Positions 21,728 to 28,921 of a DNA stretch of 32,987 nucleotides are shown piece after piece (the first letter of the stretch is position 1; the number at the start of each line of letters is the position of its first letter). Origin of the DNA: Baffinella frigidus (Eukaryota; Cryptophyceae; Cryptomonadales; Baffinellaceae); assembly GCA_026770585.1 (NCBI GenBank), contig MU647668.1, positions 29,868-62,854 of the forward strand. The letters are read 5' to 3'. The notes below the pieces were generated by a model, which saw nothing but the letters and a program-made list of their open reading frames with translations, had not been told where the DNA came from and did no database searches. The translations under genes and the position numbers were made by a program.

Positions 21728-21821
21728 ATGAGAACGAAGCGTTTTTTGTAGATGGCATTCCTCTTGTGATAGAGGGTTCCATGGCGGTCCGTGTGGGGTA
21801 TAACTGGTGTTTTCAACTACA

Positions 21822-22151
21822 TCACTCGAGTCGTCGGGGTCGGATTCGCCGGGGTCGGAGCCCGCAGAATAATAAACTTCTCCCTCGTGCGAAACGGGAG
21901 ACCTGTTGTTGGTAGGTGGGTCTTTCTATCACACGCTTCCGTTTGTTCACAATGGTCTGTATGTCATTGATTTTGGTGATAAGAAGCCGTTCTATTTCGG
22001 TCGAGGTCGAGTCGTCTCTATGATTGGGTCTATCAGGTTCCTTTATCTTTGCCAACAACTCGGCGTTTACCGCATCGAGCTGTTCTTTATTTACACGAAT
22101 TAGGTCTTGTGCGTTACATTCGAGTATGGCAAGTGCGTCTTCTGGGGACAT
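21822..22151 (-). CDS. Coiled-coil ORF, probable N-terminal part of the OTU protein
   Basis: From the ATG at 22151 the ORF encodes about 109 aa. Residues 1-80 are charged and helical, with regular Leu/Ile spacing, which suggests a coiled coil. After about residue 85 the frame turns into Arg/Leu-rich sequence that looks non-coding. At the same place the OTU frame opens (up to about 21925) and reads as an acidic linker leading into the OTU domain. A TATTTAAAG box lies about 36 bp above the ATG, the only promoter for this pair. I infer one transcription unit, with a short intron or a frameshift between 21903 and 21760. A GT donor context (CAG-GTCTCC) exists at 21902, but the acceptor is not obvious. 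Confidence 0.55.
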   Translation of the reverse strand: MSPEDALAILECNAQDLIRVNKEQLDAVNAELLAKIKEPDRPNHRDDSTSTEIERLLITKINDIQTIVNKRKRVIERPTYQQQVSRFARGRSLLFCGLRPRRIRPRRLE

Positions 22152-22186
22152 TTTGGCTGCTTTGCTAGGAGGTAACACAGTTTGAA

Positions 22187-22195
22187 CTTTAAATA
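22187..22195 (-). promoter_or_regulatory. TATA-like box (TATTTAAAG)
   Basis: On the minus strand TATTTAAAG lies about 36 bp above the ATG at 22151. A near-identical TATTTAAG lies 42 bp above the start of the gene at 32552. Confidence 0.5.
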
Positions 22196-22208
22196 CCCAC
22201 GATGTTGA

Positions 22209-22214
22209 TTTATT
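22209..22214 (-). terminator. Likely poly(A) signal of the small ORF at 22257
   Basis: TTTATT on the plus strand reads AATAAA on the minus strand, 43 bp beyond the stop at 22257. It lies between that stop and the TATA box of the downstream minus-strand gene. Confidence 0.45.
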
Positions 22215-22256
22215 GTTCGTGTGTACACCTCGCCCTCTAGGACGATCCTCGCTTCA

Positions 22257-22436
22257 CTAACACGGGACGTATCCACCCGGCGTCGAAAACGCGATGCCGT
22301 ACGATAGAACGGGCTCGGTGCAGTCGGTCTTCTTCACGACAGTAATCAAGGCGGGTGGCGCGGGTTTGGGTGTAAACACCGCCTGCATTTGTTCCTTGTA
22401 ATAGTTCGCATACCACGTCTGTTTCGGGCCGAGCAT
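22257..22436 (-). CDS. Small hypothetical protein, 59 aa or longer
   Basis: The frame is open from a stop near 22535, but its first ATG is at 22436, giving 59 aa rich in Lys, Pro and Thr and ending PGGYVPC. The codons above that ATG (Asn-Pro-Asn-Trp-Leu-Gln-Ile) also read like protein, so a 5' part may be lost or spliced. A TATAAC motif and a TCCAGACGGACT element precede it on the minus strand at 22486-22515. A similar TCCAGACGGA pair precedes the gene at 28922. An AATAAA follows. The family is not recognised. The fold-back repeat begins about 125 bp above the ATG. Confidence 0.4.
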   Translation of the reverse strand: MLGPKQTWYANYYKEQMQAVFTPKPAPPALITVVKKTDCTEPVLSYGIAFSTPGGYVPC

Positions 22437-22560
22437 GGTCGTGGTCGTGATCTGTAACCAGTTGGGGTTGGTGGTTTCGAGTGAAATGTTATACAATGGG
22501 AGAGTCCGTCTGGATGTTCCAGACAGATCCGAAAACTAAATCAAAAGTTTCTCAATTTTC

Positions 22561-22948
22561 GCGAGTTCCAGACACTTTGGGGAGGGGTGCAAATATGAAA
22601 AAAAAAAAAGAATCGACCGGTATCGGGCATGTGGCGGTCGGGAAAAACATACGAAATCCGTCATCGGTTTCGAGAAAAAAAGAATTTTCATTACATGTCG
22701 GGGTTCTCCGCCCTACGCGGATTTGATCAACTTCAGGATTTCAGTACAAAAAATCACTCAACTCAGTACAAAATATGTCATCAATTCTTTTTTTCTCGAA
22801 ACCGATGACGGATTTCGTATGTTTTTCCCGACCGCCACATGCCCGATACCGGTCGATTCTTTTTATTTTTTTCAGATTTGCACCCCTCTCCAAAGTGTCT
22901 GGAACTCGCGAAATTCGGCCTAGTTTCCGAGTTACAGACAACTTTCCA
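22561..22948. repeat. Fold-back (inverted-arm) repeat element, copy 1
   Basis: A left arm (22561-22686) and a right arm (22783-22910) are inverted copies of each other, about 125 bp each and nearly identical. They flank a spacer of about 97 bp that contains CATTACATGTCGGGG and AACTCAGTACAAAATATG. The right half with spacer recurs at 25345-25612. The right end carries AGTTTCCGAGTTACAGACAA, related to the motif next to the 17-bp arrays. Short reading frames inside are translated repeat. No transposase is seen; it resembles a non-autonomous fold-back or MITE-like element. Confidence 0.8.
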
Positions 22949-23000
22949 AAATCAAATCAAACCGAATCAAATCAAATCTAGTCAAACAGACTGGCTGGTT

Positions 23001-23721
23001 ATGCTGGCCAAAAAGGCTGCGGCCAAGAAGGCCGCTGCCCAGGAACGCACCGCGCGAAGGACGGAGGAGACAACCTGGAACACTGGATCCCCAGAAATGA
23101 CCGCGCGGTTCAACCACCTCCGCAGGGTATGCGCACCCCCGCTACACAGACTGCGCACCCCCCAGAAATGCGCGCCTGTGTGCTCTCGTACACCCCTGAA
23201 ACTGCGCAACGTGCCCTCAGAGCGCCCTGAAACTGCGCAAGGTGCCCTCAGAGCGCCCTGAAACTGCGCGCCCCCCCAGAAATGCGCGCCTCGCATCCCT
23301 GAAACTGCGCAACGTGCCCTCAAAGCGAAACTGCGCGCCTTTGCGCAGAAACTTGTTGCAGTACATAGAGACCACCTCCTGACAAGCGGTGGACCAGGCG
23401 AGGCGGGAAGGGCTCGAGACGGGAGCATATTTCAAGGAGCTGGAAGCCTTTTTCGCAGAGCTCAAGGCCGACGAGTTCAGCCGGTCCGACGGTGACGCGG
23501 AGGAGATTCGGTGGTTGACAGCGGAGTGGCAGCGGCTCGACCTGAACAACAAGGACCACAAGGACGATATCCTACATGAGGAGAAGAACCCGCCGCCACC
23601 GGGGTTCGCGTGGGTACCCAAAAAGGTTCTGCGCAAGAATTTGATCGCGAAGCTTCGGGCTGATGGGCTGTTGAAGGAAGACGAGGATGAAGACCCGACC
23701 GCTGCTGGAACGCCGTCTTAA
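23001..23721 (+). CDS. Lys/Ala-rich N-terminus, acidic-tailed hypothetical protein, two exons (149 aa)
   Basis: Exon 1 is 23001-23126: the ATG, then an AKKAAAKKAAA stretch, ending in HLRR. The donor AGG-GTATGC lies at 23127. The intron (23127-23397, 271 bp) is full of tandem repeats and ends with a CTGAC branch-like motif and CCAG. Exon 2 is 23398-23721, with a phase 0 join. It encodes a helical, charged segment (residues about 43-80), a Pro-rich PPPPGFAWVPKK turn and a very acidic tail (KEDEDEDP). Without splicing, the second frame has no ATG and is stopped by TGA at 23380. I do not recognise the family. The Lys/Ala N-terminus suggests nucleic acid or nuclear association, which is inference. 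The gene begins about 50 bp after the fold-back repeat. Confidence 0.6.
23160..23340. repeat. Tandem repeats inside the intron of the 149-aa gene
   Basis: Two interleaved units are visible: CTGAAACTGCGCAACGTGCC plus CTCAGAGCGC (about 30 bp, three to four copies with small changes) and CCCCAGAAATGCGCGCC (two to three copies). All lie between the proposed donor (23127) and acceptor (23397). Confidence 0.8.
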
Positions 23722-23990
23722 GCCGGAAGTGCTCTTATGGGATTGTCACAGTAAACAAATCATAAACAATCCGGGATGTGTGCTGTGAAGCAACGGGGTG
23801 CTGCAAAGAGGGGTATCCCCGGTGCTGTGAAGCAACGGGTTCCTAGAACCCACACAGCGAACCCGTTGCGTAGCAGCAACCCGTTGCTTCACAGCAACCC
23901 GTTGCTTCGCAACGGGTTCCGGGTTCCGGGTTCCGGGGCCCCGAGAACCCACACAGCGAACCCGTTGCGTAGCAACGGGGTCCCCAGAAC
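23722..23990. repeat. Intergenic micro-hairpin cluster
   Basis: After the stop at 23721, positions 23722-23775 hold AT-rich sequence without a clear signal. From 23784 there are GAAGCAACGGGG half elements, then hairpins with stem CCCGTTGC/GCAACGGG in several states: a GTA-loop form near 23960-23980, a TTC-loop form near 23900-23918, and imperfect halves. Between them is a CCGGGTT direct repeat (23918-23940). Two segments reading AGAACCCACACAGCGAACCCG (about 23846 and 23944) show that larger blocks were also duplicated. Confidence 0.85.
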
Positions 23991-24187
23991 CCACAGGACG
24001 TTTGCGGTGGCGGTTCTGGCAATACCCGGCATTGTGTCGTTTCAAGTGCACGTGGTGGAATATATGGTAACAAGTGTTGGCAAATATTCACGGACTCAAT
24101 CATTTTATTCGACCAAGGTATAAGCAAGCCTTTGTTATTCACACATCGCGCCTTCACAAAGCCGTAAATAGCTTCTCAAAGCGTTAT
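23991..24187. other. Intergenic, nothing firm
   Basis: Between the hairpin cluster and the ankyrin gene stop (24188) I see no convincing reading frame, no AATAAA on the minus strand and no repeat shared with the rest of the window. Confidence 0.5.
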
Positions 24188-25231
24188 TTACGTGAACCAT
24201 TTATAGAGTAGTTCAGGTGGAATATGTTTCATCTTCGATCCCGCACCCGCCCGCTCATGCAACGACATTAGAACAGTCTCATTGCGCAATCTCTTGTCGT
24301 CTTCCCACCTCTCAAACGCGCTTGACATTGTCTCGTTGTTGTTCTCTATGGCAATGTCAAGAGGGGTCCACCCCTCAATAGTCTTTGCCCGCACGTCCAC
24401 GTCGGCGTCGAGTAACATCCACATTACCTCTACAGTTAAAGGATTGTCACAACCCCCATAGACCGAAGCTAGACAGTGCAGTACATTCCAGTTCTTATAC
24501 TGTATCTGTGGTGTTTTGGGGTTTGTTACAGGAAATATCCCGACATCTGTCGTGTATTCAAATGCCTTGCCATGGATCTGTGACACATCAATTCCAGGAA
24601 CCGCTAGCAATCGACGAACCGCTTCCAAATTCAGGTTAAGAACCGCACACATAAGAGGAGTCTCTCCTTTGCCGTCGTAGACACGTGTGTTTGCACCGTC
24701 TGTCATGAGTACTTGAAATGCATCCATGTTGTTATATGCGATTGCCTGGTGTAGCAGCGAGGTCCCAAATTGGGTATATAGATTGTCTCCCATATCACCA
24801 GGACCGGGCCCCGATGTGTATTGAAACGTCCCTCTCTCGTCGTCTGGGATCTCCCCGTATTGTGTTTTGAACAGGGGGCCGTTTACCCGGGCTCCTTTTG
24901 AAATAAATAGCTTGAGCACCTCCGCACCACCCAATCGTACTGAATAATCCAACGGACTTTTCATCCAAATGTTCCGTTTGTTCCATTCATCCATTCCATC
25001 CGTCTGGCCAATATCGACGAGGTGTTGCAATAGAGTAGACACTACATTCACAGACGAATTGAGTGTATATCTGTCACTGAACAAATAATCGTGCCTATAA
25101 TCATCACGTGCTACAGCCACGTGTAGCGGCGTGTCATGTATGGTGTTTCTTTCCCATGTGGCCCCCTTCTTCAGCAACCAGTTCACGTATTCAAGTTCGC
25201 CGAGGGAGGACGCGATATGCAACAAAGTCAA
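24188..25231 (-). CDS. Ankyrin-repeat protein with conserved C-terminal module, start missing
   Basis: The frame of 347 codons holds about seven to eight ankyrin repeats, seen as TLLHIASSLGELEYV--LLKKGA, TPLHVAVARDD, SPLDYSVRLGG, LLHQAIAYNN, TPLMCAVLNLN, VLHCLA and TPLDIAIENN. Ankyrin stacks bind partner proteins; in giant viruses and protists they are often adaptors. The last 26 residues (LHERxGxGSxMxxIPPELL) match the tail of the ankyrin protein at 28083 in pattern. No ATG precedes the first repeat: the frame begins after a TAA with TTG-ACT-TTG at 25231. Immediately above lie two palindromes and the half fold-back repeat (25236-25612). The 5' end may have been removed by that insertion, or an upstream exon may be spliced in (an AAG acceptor context is present). 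Internal frame is intact. Confidence 0.7.
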   Translation of the reverse strand: MTLLHIASSLGELEYVNWLLKKGATWERNTIHDTPLHVAVARDDYRHDYLFSDRYTLNSSVNVVSTLLQHLVDIGQTDGMDEWNKRNIWMKSPLDYSVRLGGAEVLKLFISKGARVNGPLFKTQYGEIPDDERGTFQYTSGPGPGDMGDNLYTQFGTSLLHQAIAYNNMDAFQVLMTDGANTRVYDGKGETPLMCAVLNLNLEAVRRLLAVPGIDVSQIHGKAFEYTTDVGIFPVTNPKTPQIQYKNWNVLHCLASVYGGCDNPLTVEVMWMLLDADVDVRAKTIEGWTPLDIAIENNNETMSSAFERWEDDKRLRNETVLMSLHERAGAGSKMKHIPPELLYKWFT

Positions 25232-25235
25232 AACT

Positions 25236-25283
25236 TAGTTTCATTAATGAAACTAGTCGGAGAAGTTTCATTAATGAAACTTC
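25236..25283. repeat. Two copies of the palindrome GTTTCATTAATGAAAC
   Basis: The perfect palindrome GTTTCATTAATGAAAC occurs at 25238-25253 and 25265-25280. Each is extended by a different symmetric flank, to 20 bp in the first and 22 bp in the second. They are 11 bp apart and sit exactly between the truncated ankyrin frame and the fold-back repeat. Confidence 0.9.
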
Positions 25284-25344
25284 GCCAACTTTTTTCTTGA
25301 AAATCGAGAAATTTTCGGGTCTTGGGAGTTTCTGAGAAATCGAG

Positions 25345-25612
25345 ATTTTCATTACATGTCGGGGTTCTCCGCCCTACGCGGATTTGATCAACTTCAGGAT
25401 CTCAGTACAAAAAATCACTCAACTCAGTACAAAATATGTCATCAATTCTTTTTTTCTCGAAACCGATGACGGATTTCGTATGTTTTTCCCGACCGCCACA
25501 TGCCCGATACCGGTCGATTCTTTTTATTTTTTTCAGATTTGCACCCCTCCCCAAAGTGTCTGGAACTTGTGAAATTCGGATTAGTTTCCGAGTTACAGAC
25601 AATTTCAATTGA
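25345..25612. repeat. Half fold-back element, copy 2
   Basis: This is nearly identical to 22686-22948 (spacer plus right arm), with a handful of substitutions, and lacks the left inverted arm. It ends with AGTTTCCGAGTTACAGACAAT, as the first copy does. Confidence 0.85.
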
Positions 25613-25662
25613 AAAAAAAAAACATGTGTCTACACACATTTACACGTTATATTTTAAGTTTT

Positions 25663-25670
25663 TATATAAA
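25663..25670 (+). promoter_or_regulatory. TATA box candidate (TATATAAA)
   Basis: TATATAAA lies in an AT-rich stretch 155 bp before the ATG at 25825. The gap of 25613-25824 contains no other feature that I can support. Confidence 0.45.
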
Positions 25671-25824
25671 ACTCTATATTAGACCAGTTCCGTCTACCAA
25701 GTGTCGACCGTCTGCTTTTTCCAAGTGAAAAAATCAAGCCGTTCGAACTTTCCCCGCCAAAACACAAACAAATCCAACCCCCACACACGACCGAGCGCGG
25801 ACTTCCTCTCAATCACCAAACAAC

Positions 25825-27429
25825 ATGACGATAGACCGGTCGTGGATAGAGGCATTTAAGAGCTTCAGACCAGAAGCGTTCTCCGATTTCCAACCTTCCA
25901 ATATCAAGACAATTTTCGTGGACTGCCAGTTGTGTCTTCAGGTAAATTCATCAACACTGCAAGCCTAATATGTGTATCATATGTGACGGCGGCACTGATC
26001 ATTAAATTTTCAATCTCTCTGCAGGCACCAGCGACGATCTTACAGTGGAGCGTGTTCCTCGAAGCTTTATATCTTCGCCCAATTCGGCGATATCTAGACC
26101 ACTCGACCGTTACTACACTCGTGCTCTGCTGGGATGACTATACCTACTCACCGAAGGTAGGCCACCCCTAATTCCAACCCCCAATCCCTAAATTCCCAAA
26201 CCACAACCCCCAACCCCCCAAACCATAACACCTACATCCTAACCCAGGCCAAGGGACCCACTCAAGAAAAACGCAAAAGCCGCACTGAATCGGCAAGCTG
26301 GGCAACGACGACGCCGCTTCCACCTGAAATTCCGGCAAACTACGCGACGCTCCTCTTCAACCGAAACTTCAAGAAGAGGGTTATTAACTACATCATAGAA
26401 CAAGTCAAACAGTTCTCTCGCCTGGCCAGACCCGGGCAAAGGGTGATCGTCGACTATGAAGGCAACCCATACGTCTTGATCGGTGAAGGTGCGGCAACTT
26501 CTACGGAACCCGCGACGGAATTCGAGGTCAAGTGCGGACTGGGGGAGTCTGACGTAAAGGTGTTGCGCTATCTACCGCTGGGAAACCTCCTAATCGTGAG
26601 TTGCGACGGTGATAGCGTTCCAATCGCCTGCGGGTCAATGGAACGGTTGGGCAAATCCGCGCCAGAAATCTTCGTCAAACGAATCAAAATCGATGTCTCC
26701 AACGCGGCCATCGCGGCGACAAACGCGGCCCGTGGCATCGAACCGGTCGCGCGCCCCAAGGGCAATAAACGACCTATCTCAGAAGTCACACCAGCAACCA
26801 CCGGTGCTGTAGTGGCCGAAAAGAAGAAGCGTTCGTATGAATACGTCGACATTGGAATGGTCGTTAACGCAATGAGAACCATCGTCGGCCCTTACACCCC
26901 GAATACGCTTAAACCGTATACGATGAGAATTATGACGCATGCGATCAACCTCAGCGGAAGCGACTTCGGTGGTGGGGTTCCATGGCTCAACGGACTTGCT
27001 TCTATTCGAAACGTGAAAATACTATGGCCTGGGTTGTGTTCTGCAGCGACGGTGCACGGCGAATTGATCAAAATGGATCCAGGCCTTGTCGCAGAGGAGT
27101 ACATCGGCAAACTTTGGAAATTTGTGCAGTTTAAAAAGCAGTGCAAAGGGTTCGAACGAGTTGATTTCGAGACGCTCTATACGCATCTCTCCGAACACGG
27201 AAGCATATCCCAATTTAGACGCGATCGACTTGTCAGCCCGGGGGAGCTGTGCTGCCTCGTCAAGGGCGGGGATTGGGTGTCGAGCTATTGGACAAACGCC
27301 GAACGTACCCCCTGTGCCCTCGCTGGCGATTTCGGATTCGAGATGAACGCCTCCAAACGGGTTGTTTTCAACACTACGACACCGCTTCCCCCGATTTCGT
27401 CCAAGTCTACACGGAAGGCGCCTAAATAG
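25825..27429 (+). CDS. FEN1/XPG-like (PIN-fold) nuclease, three exons (476 aa)
   Basis: Exons are 25825-25941, 26025-26156 and 26248-27429. Both introns are GT-AG (83 and 91 bp) with phase 0 joins, and the joined frame runs unbroken to the stop. The XPG/FEN1 pattern is visible in order: an N-terminal strand with Asp33 (IFVDC), LVLCWDD (Asp76-Asp77) followed by Y-P-K-TQEKR (78-92) as in the XPG-N region, GESD (Glu183, Asp185), VSCDGDSVPIA (Asp203, Asp205), and LSGSDFGGGVPWLNG (Asp322) at the place of the H3TH/DNA-binding region. These enzymes cut branched or flap DNA in replication and repair. The region between about 225 and 285 is a low-complexity basic insert with KKKR, possibly a nuclear localisation signal. 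Family assignment rests on motif order and not on a search. Without exons 1 and 2 the XPG-N part would be missing, which supports the splicing. Confidence 0.7.
26157..26247 (+). other. Intron 2 of the nuclease gene, C-rich telomere-like
   Basis: The sequence from GTAGG to CCCAG is almost free of G and made of CCCAAACC, CCCTAAATT and AACCCCC runs. It resembles degenerate CCCTAAA telomere-type sequence, as does 31978-32062. Confidence 0.65.
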
Positions 27430-27446
27430 AACGCATCGGGTCTCTC

Positions 27447-27587
27447 GGGCACCCCGTTGCTTCGCAGCAACGGGGGGTACCCCCCACGTCGAATCCCCCG
27501 GAACCCGTTGCGAAGCAACGGGGTGCTGCAACGCAACGGTTTCTGAGGCGCCTCCCCGTTGCAACGCAGCTGTTTCTGGGGCGCAAC
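27447..27587. repeat. Micro-hairpin cluster 3' of the nuclease gene
   Basis: Following the stop at 27429 are a CCCCGTTGCTTCGCAGCAACGGGG hairpin-like element (27452-27475), a GAA-loop hairpin at about 27502-27522, and half elements with GCAACGCAACGG and TTTCTGxGGCGC to 27587. AACGGTTTCTG-GGCGCCTCC recurs at 29371-29393. Confidence 0.85.
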
Positions 27588-27784
27588 GGATTTTGTAAAA
27601 TTAAATAATAATCAAAAATCGGCAGCGTGGTGGCTCTCTCTCTCTCGAAAGAGACGCGAACTCGCACCGGGGTTGCTCCAGAGTTCAATAAAACACACCC
27701 CGTTCCACGTGGTCCCAGGAAAGGATTTCTAGCTGGAGACAGGGCGGATCCCCCGTTGCAACGCAACGGGTCTCCACGCCACCC
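27588..27784 (+). repeat. 3' module, copy A (with AATAAA)
   Basis: From GGATTTTGTAAAATTAAATAATAATC through CACCGGGGTTGCTCCAGAG, TTCAATAAAACACACC and GTCCCAGGAAAGGATTTCTAG, this matches 29465-29705 (copy B). Copy A has an extra CT-rich insert with a short CTCTCTCGAAAGAGA palindrome (27627-27655). It has a single hairpin at 27752-27770 where copy B has several. TTCAATAAA (27693-27701) may be the poly(A) signal of the nuclease gene. Confidence 0.85.
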
Positions 27785-27902
27785 GCACGCCTATGAATCC
27801 CGCACGCCTATGAATCCCGCACGCCTATGAATCCCGCACGCCTATGAATCCCGCACGCCTATGAATCCCGCACGCCTATGAATCCCGCACGCCTATGAAT
27901 CC
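27785..27902. repeat. 17-bp tandem array, CTATGAAT variant, 7 units
   Basis: Seven units of GCACGCCTATGAATCCC lie head to tail. They differ from the array at 28-338 by TATG for TGTG and are much more uniform. The array is followed by AACTTCAAATTTTTTTTTGTAACTCGGAAACTAGG, the inverted form of the end motif of the fold-back repeats. Confidence 0.95.
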
Positions 27903-28082
27903 CAACTTCAAATTTTTTTTTGTAACTCGGAAACTAGGCAGCATTTCGCGATTTCCCCTGTCGATACCGCACACCTGTCCTGTCGGAGTGTGTTGCACGC
28001 CCTATAATGATCTCTTATGCATGTTTTAATATTAAGTTGTCAACTTTACAAGTTGCATACTCTAGGTTGACAATTAGAAACC
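27903..28082 (+). promoter_or_regulatory. Promoter region of the 210-aa ankyrin gene
   Basis: TATAAT at 28003-28008 lies 75 bp before the ATG. An inverted pair TTGTCAAC (28037-28044) and GTTGACAA (28066-28073) brackets 21 bp in the presumed leader. It could form a hairpin or be a protein site; which one is not known. Confidence 0.45.
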
Positions 28083-28715
28083 ATGGGTGATGTTACGCCT
28101 ACTACCCGATCCGTGTTCGAGATGTTGTATTACTATCACGCGACGGAAGACAACGTGGATGGAGTTAAGGCCTGTCTGAATCATGGTATTCAGATCGACC
28201 GGAAAGAGTCTCTCGCATTGCATGACTCAGGTGGACGACTCGTACAGATTTCTTCACTGCAGCTCGCTGCTTACTACTCGTCTGTGGGGGTAGTGGAGCT
28301 GCTTCTCAACCGGGGCGCAGACTTCAAGGACAGGGGACATTTGGGGAGAACCGCCATGCACATGGCGGTATTGCAGGGGTCAGTGGAGTGCGTAGAGACA
28401 TTTTTGCGCTTTGGTTCGGATGTCAACACTCGGGACAGTGCCGGGATGACAGCCATTAACACCGCCATGTCTCAAAACAACACTGAGATGGTGCGCTTGC
28501 TACTCAAGTGGGATGCCGAGTTCTTGTGGCCACAACCCGAAGAACTGGGCTGGCGGAAATGGGTTCAGGTTGGTTCGATAGTCGAAACAATCCTAGAGAA
28601 CGAGGAGGCCAAAGTCCAAGCCTTTGCCATGGGCCTACACCAGCGGCTGGGCAACAAGTCATGCATGCGAGTGATAGACGACGATCTGCTTCGGATGCTT
28701 CTTGGGAAGAAGTGA
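28083..28715 (+). CDS. Ankyrin-repeat protein with conserved C-terminal module (210 aa)
   Basis: The ATG at 28083 has a good eukaryotic context (ACCATGG). About four ankyrin repeats are visible: VDGVKACLNHGIQID, SLQLAAYYSSVGVVELLLNRGAD, TAMHMAVLQGSVECVETFLRFGSDVN and TAINTAMSQNNTEMVRLLLKWDA. Residues about 183-210 form a tail with LHQRxGxxSxMxxI---LLRMLL, which matches in pattern the tail of the minus-strand ankyrin protein ending at 24188. Such a tail could be an F-box-like or other docking helix, by analogy with viral ankyrin proteins, but I cannot assign it. The protein is intracellular, with no signal peptide. An AATAAA-rich tract follows about 60 bp after the stop. Confidence 0.85.
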   Translation: MGDVTPTTRSVFEMLYYYHATEDNVDGVKACLNHGIQIDRKESLALHDSGGRLVQISSLQLAAYYSSVGVVELLLNRGADFKDRGHLGRTAMHMAVLQGSVECVETFLRFGSDVNTRDSAGMTAINTAMSQNNTEMVRLLLKWDAEFLWPQPEELGWRKWVQVGSIVETILENEEAKVQAFAMGLHQRLGNKSCMRVIDDDLLRMLLGKK

Positions 28716-28800
28716 CGCTTGCTGCAACGCAACGGGTTTGCTTGAACACCCCTATAAGCGGTTGGATTTTGTAAAATTAAATAAAAATAATAAATAAATT
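28716..28800 (+). repeat. Half hairpin and partial 3' module with AATAAA
   Basis: GCTGCAACGCAACGGGTTTG (28721-28740) is half of a micro-hairpin. CCCCTATAAGCGGTTGGATTTTGTAAAATTAAATAAAAATAATAAATAAA (from 28750) is the start of the 3' module seen at 27588 and 29459, here cut short. It supplies AATAAA signals for the ankyrin gene. Confidence 0.7.
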
Positions 28801-28855
28801 GCAAGTTAAAAGTCCAGACGGACCTGTAAACCCTCCAGACGGATCGACTTCAAAA

Positions 28856-28863
28856 TATATAAT
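28856..28863 (+). promoter_or_regulatory. TATA box candidate (TATATAAT)
   Basis: TATATAAT lies 59 bp above the ATG at 28922. Two TCCAGACGGA motifs (28812 and 28834) lie just upstream. The same decamer is seen above the small minus-strand ORF at 22436. Confidence 0.5.
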
Positions 28864-28921
28864 AGATCGGATTCATTTCATATCAAATATTATTCATCTC
28901 CAACTCTCACCACCCCAATCG

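Noticed and set aside
22723-22981. Short frames in the fold-back repeat, identical at 25384-25608
   Set aside because: They are translated repeat sequence on both strands with no start context; the two copies are conserved because the element is recent.
27452-27475. Bacterial-type rho-independent terminators at the GC-rich hairpins
   Set aside because: No T-run follows the stems, and introns, TATA boxes and AATAAA signals point to eukaryotic-type expression.
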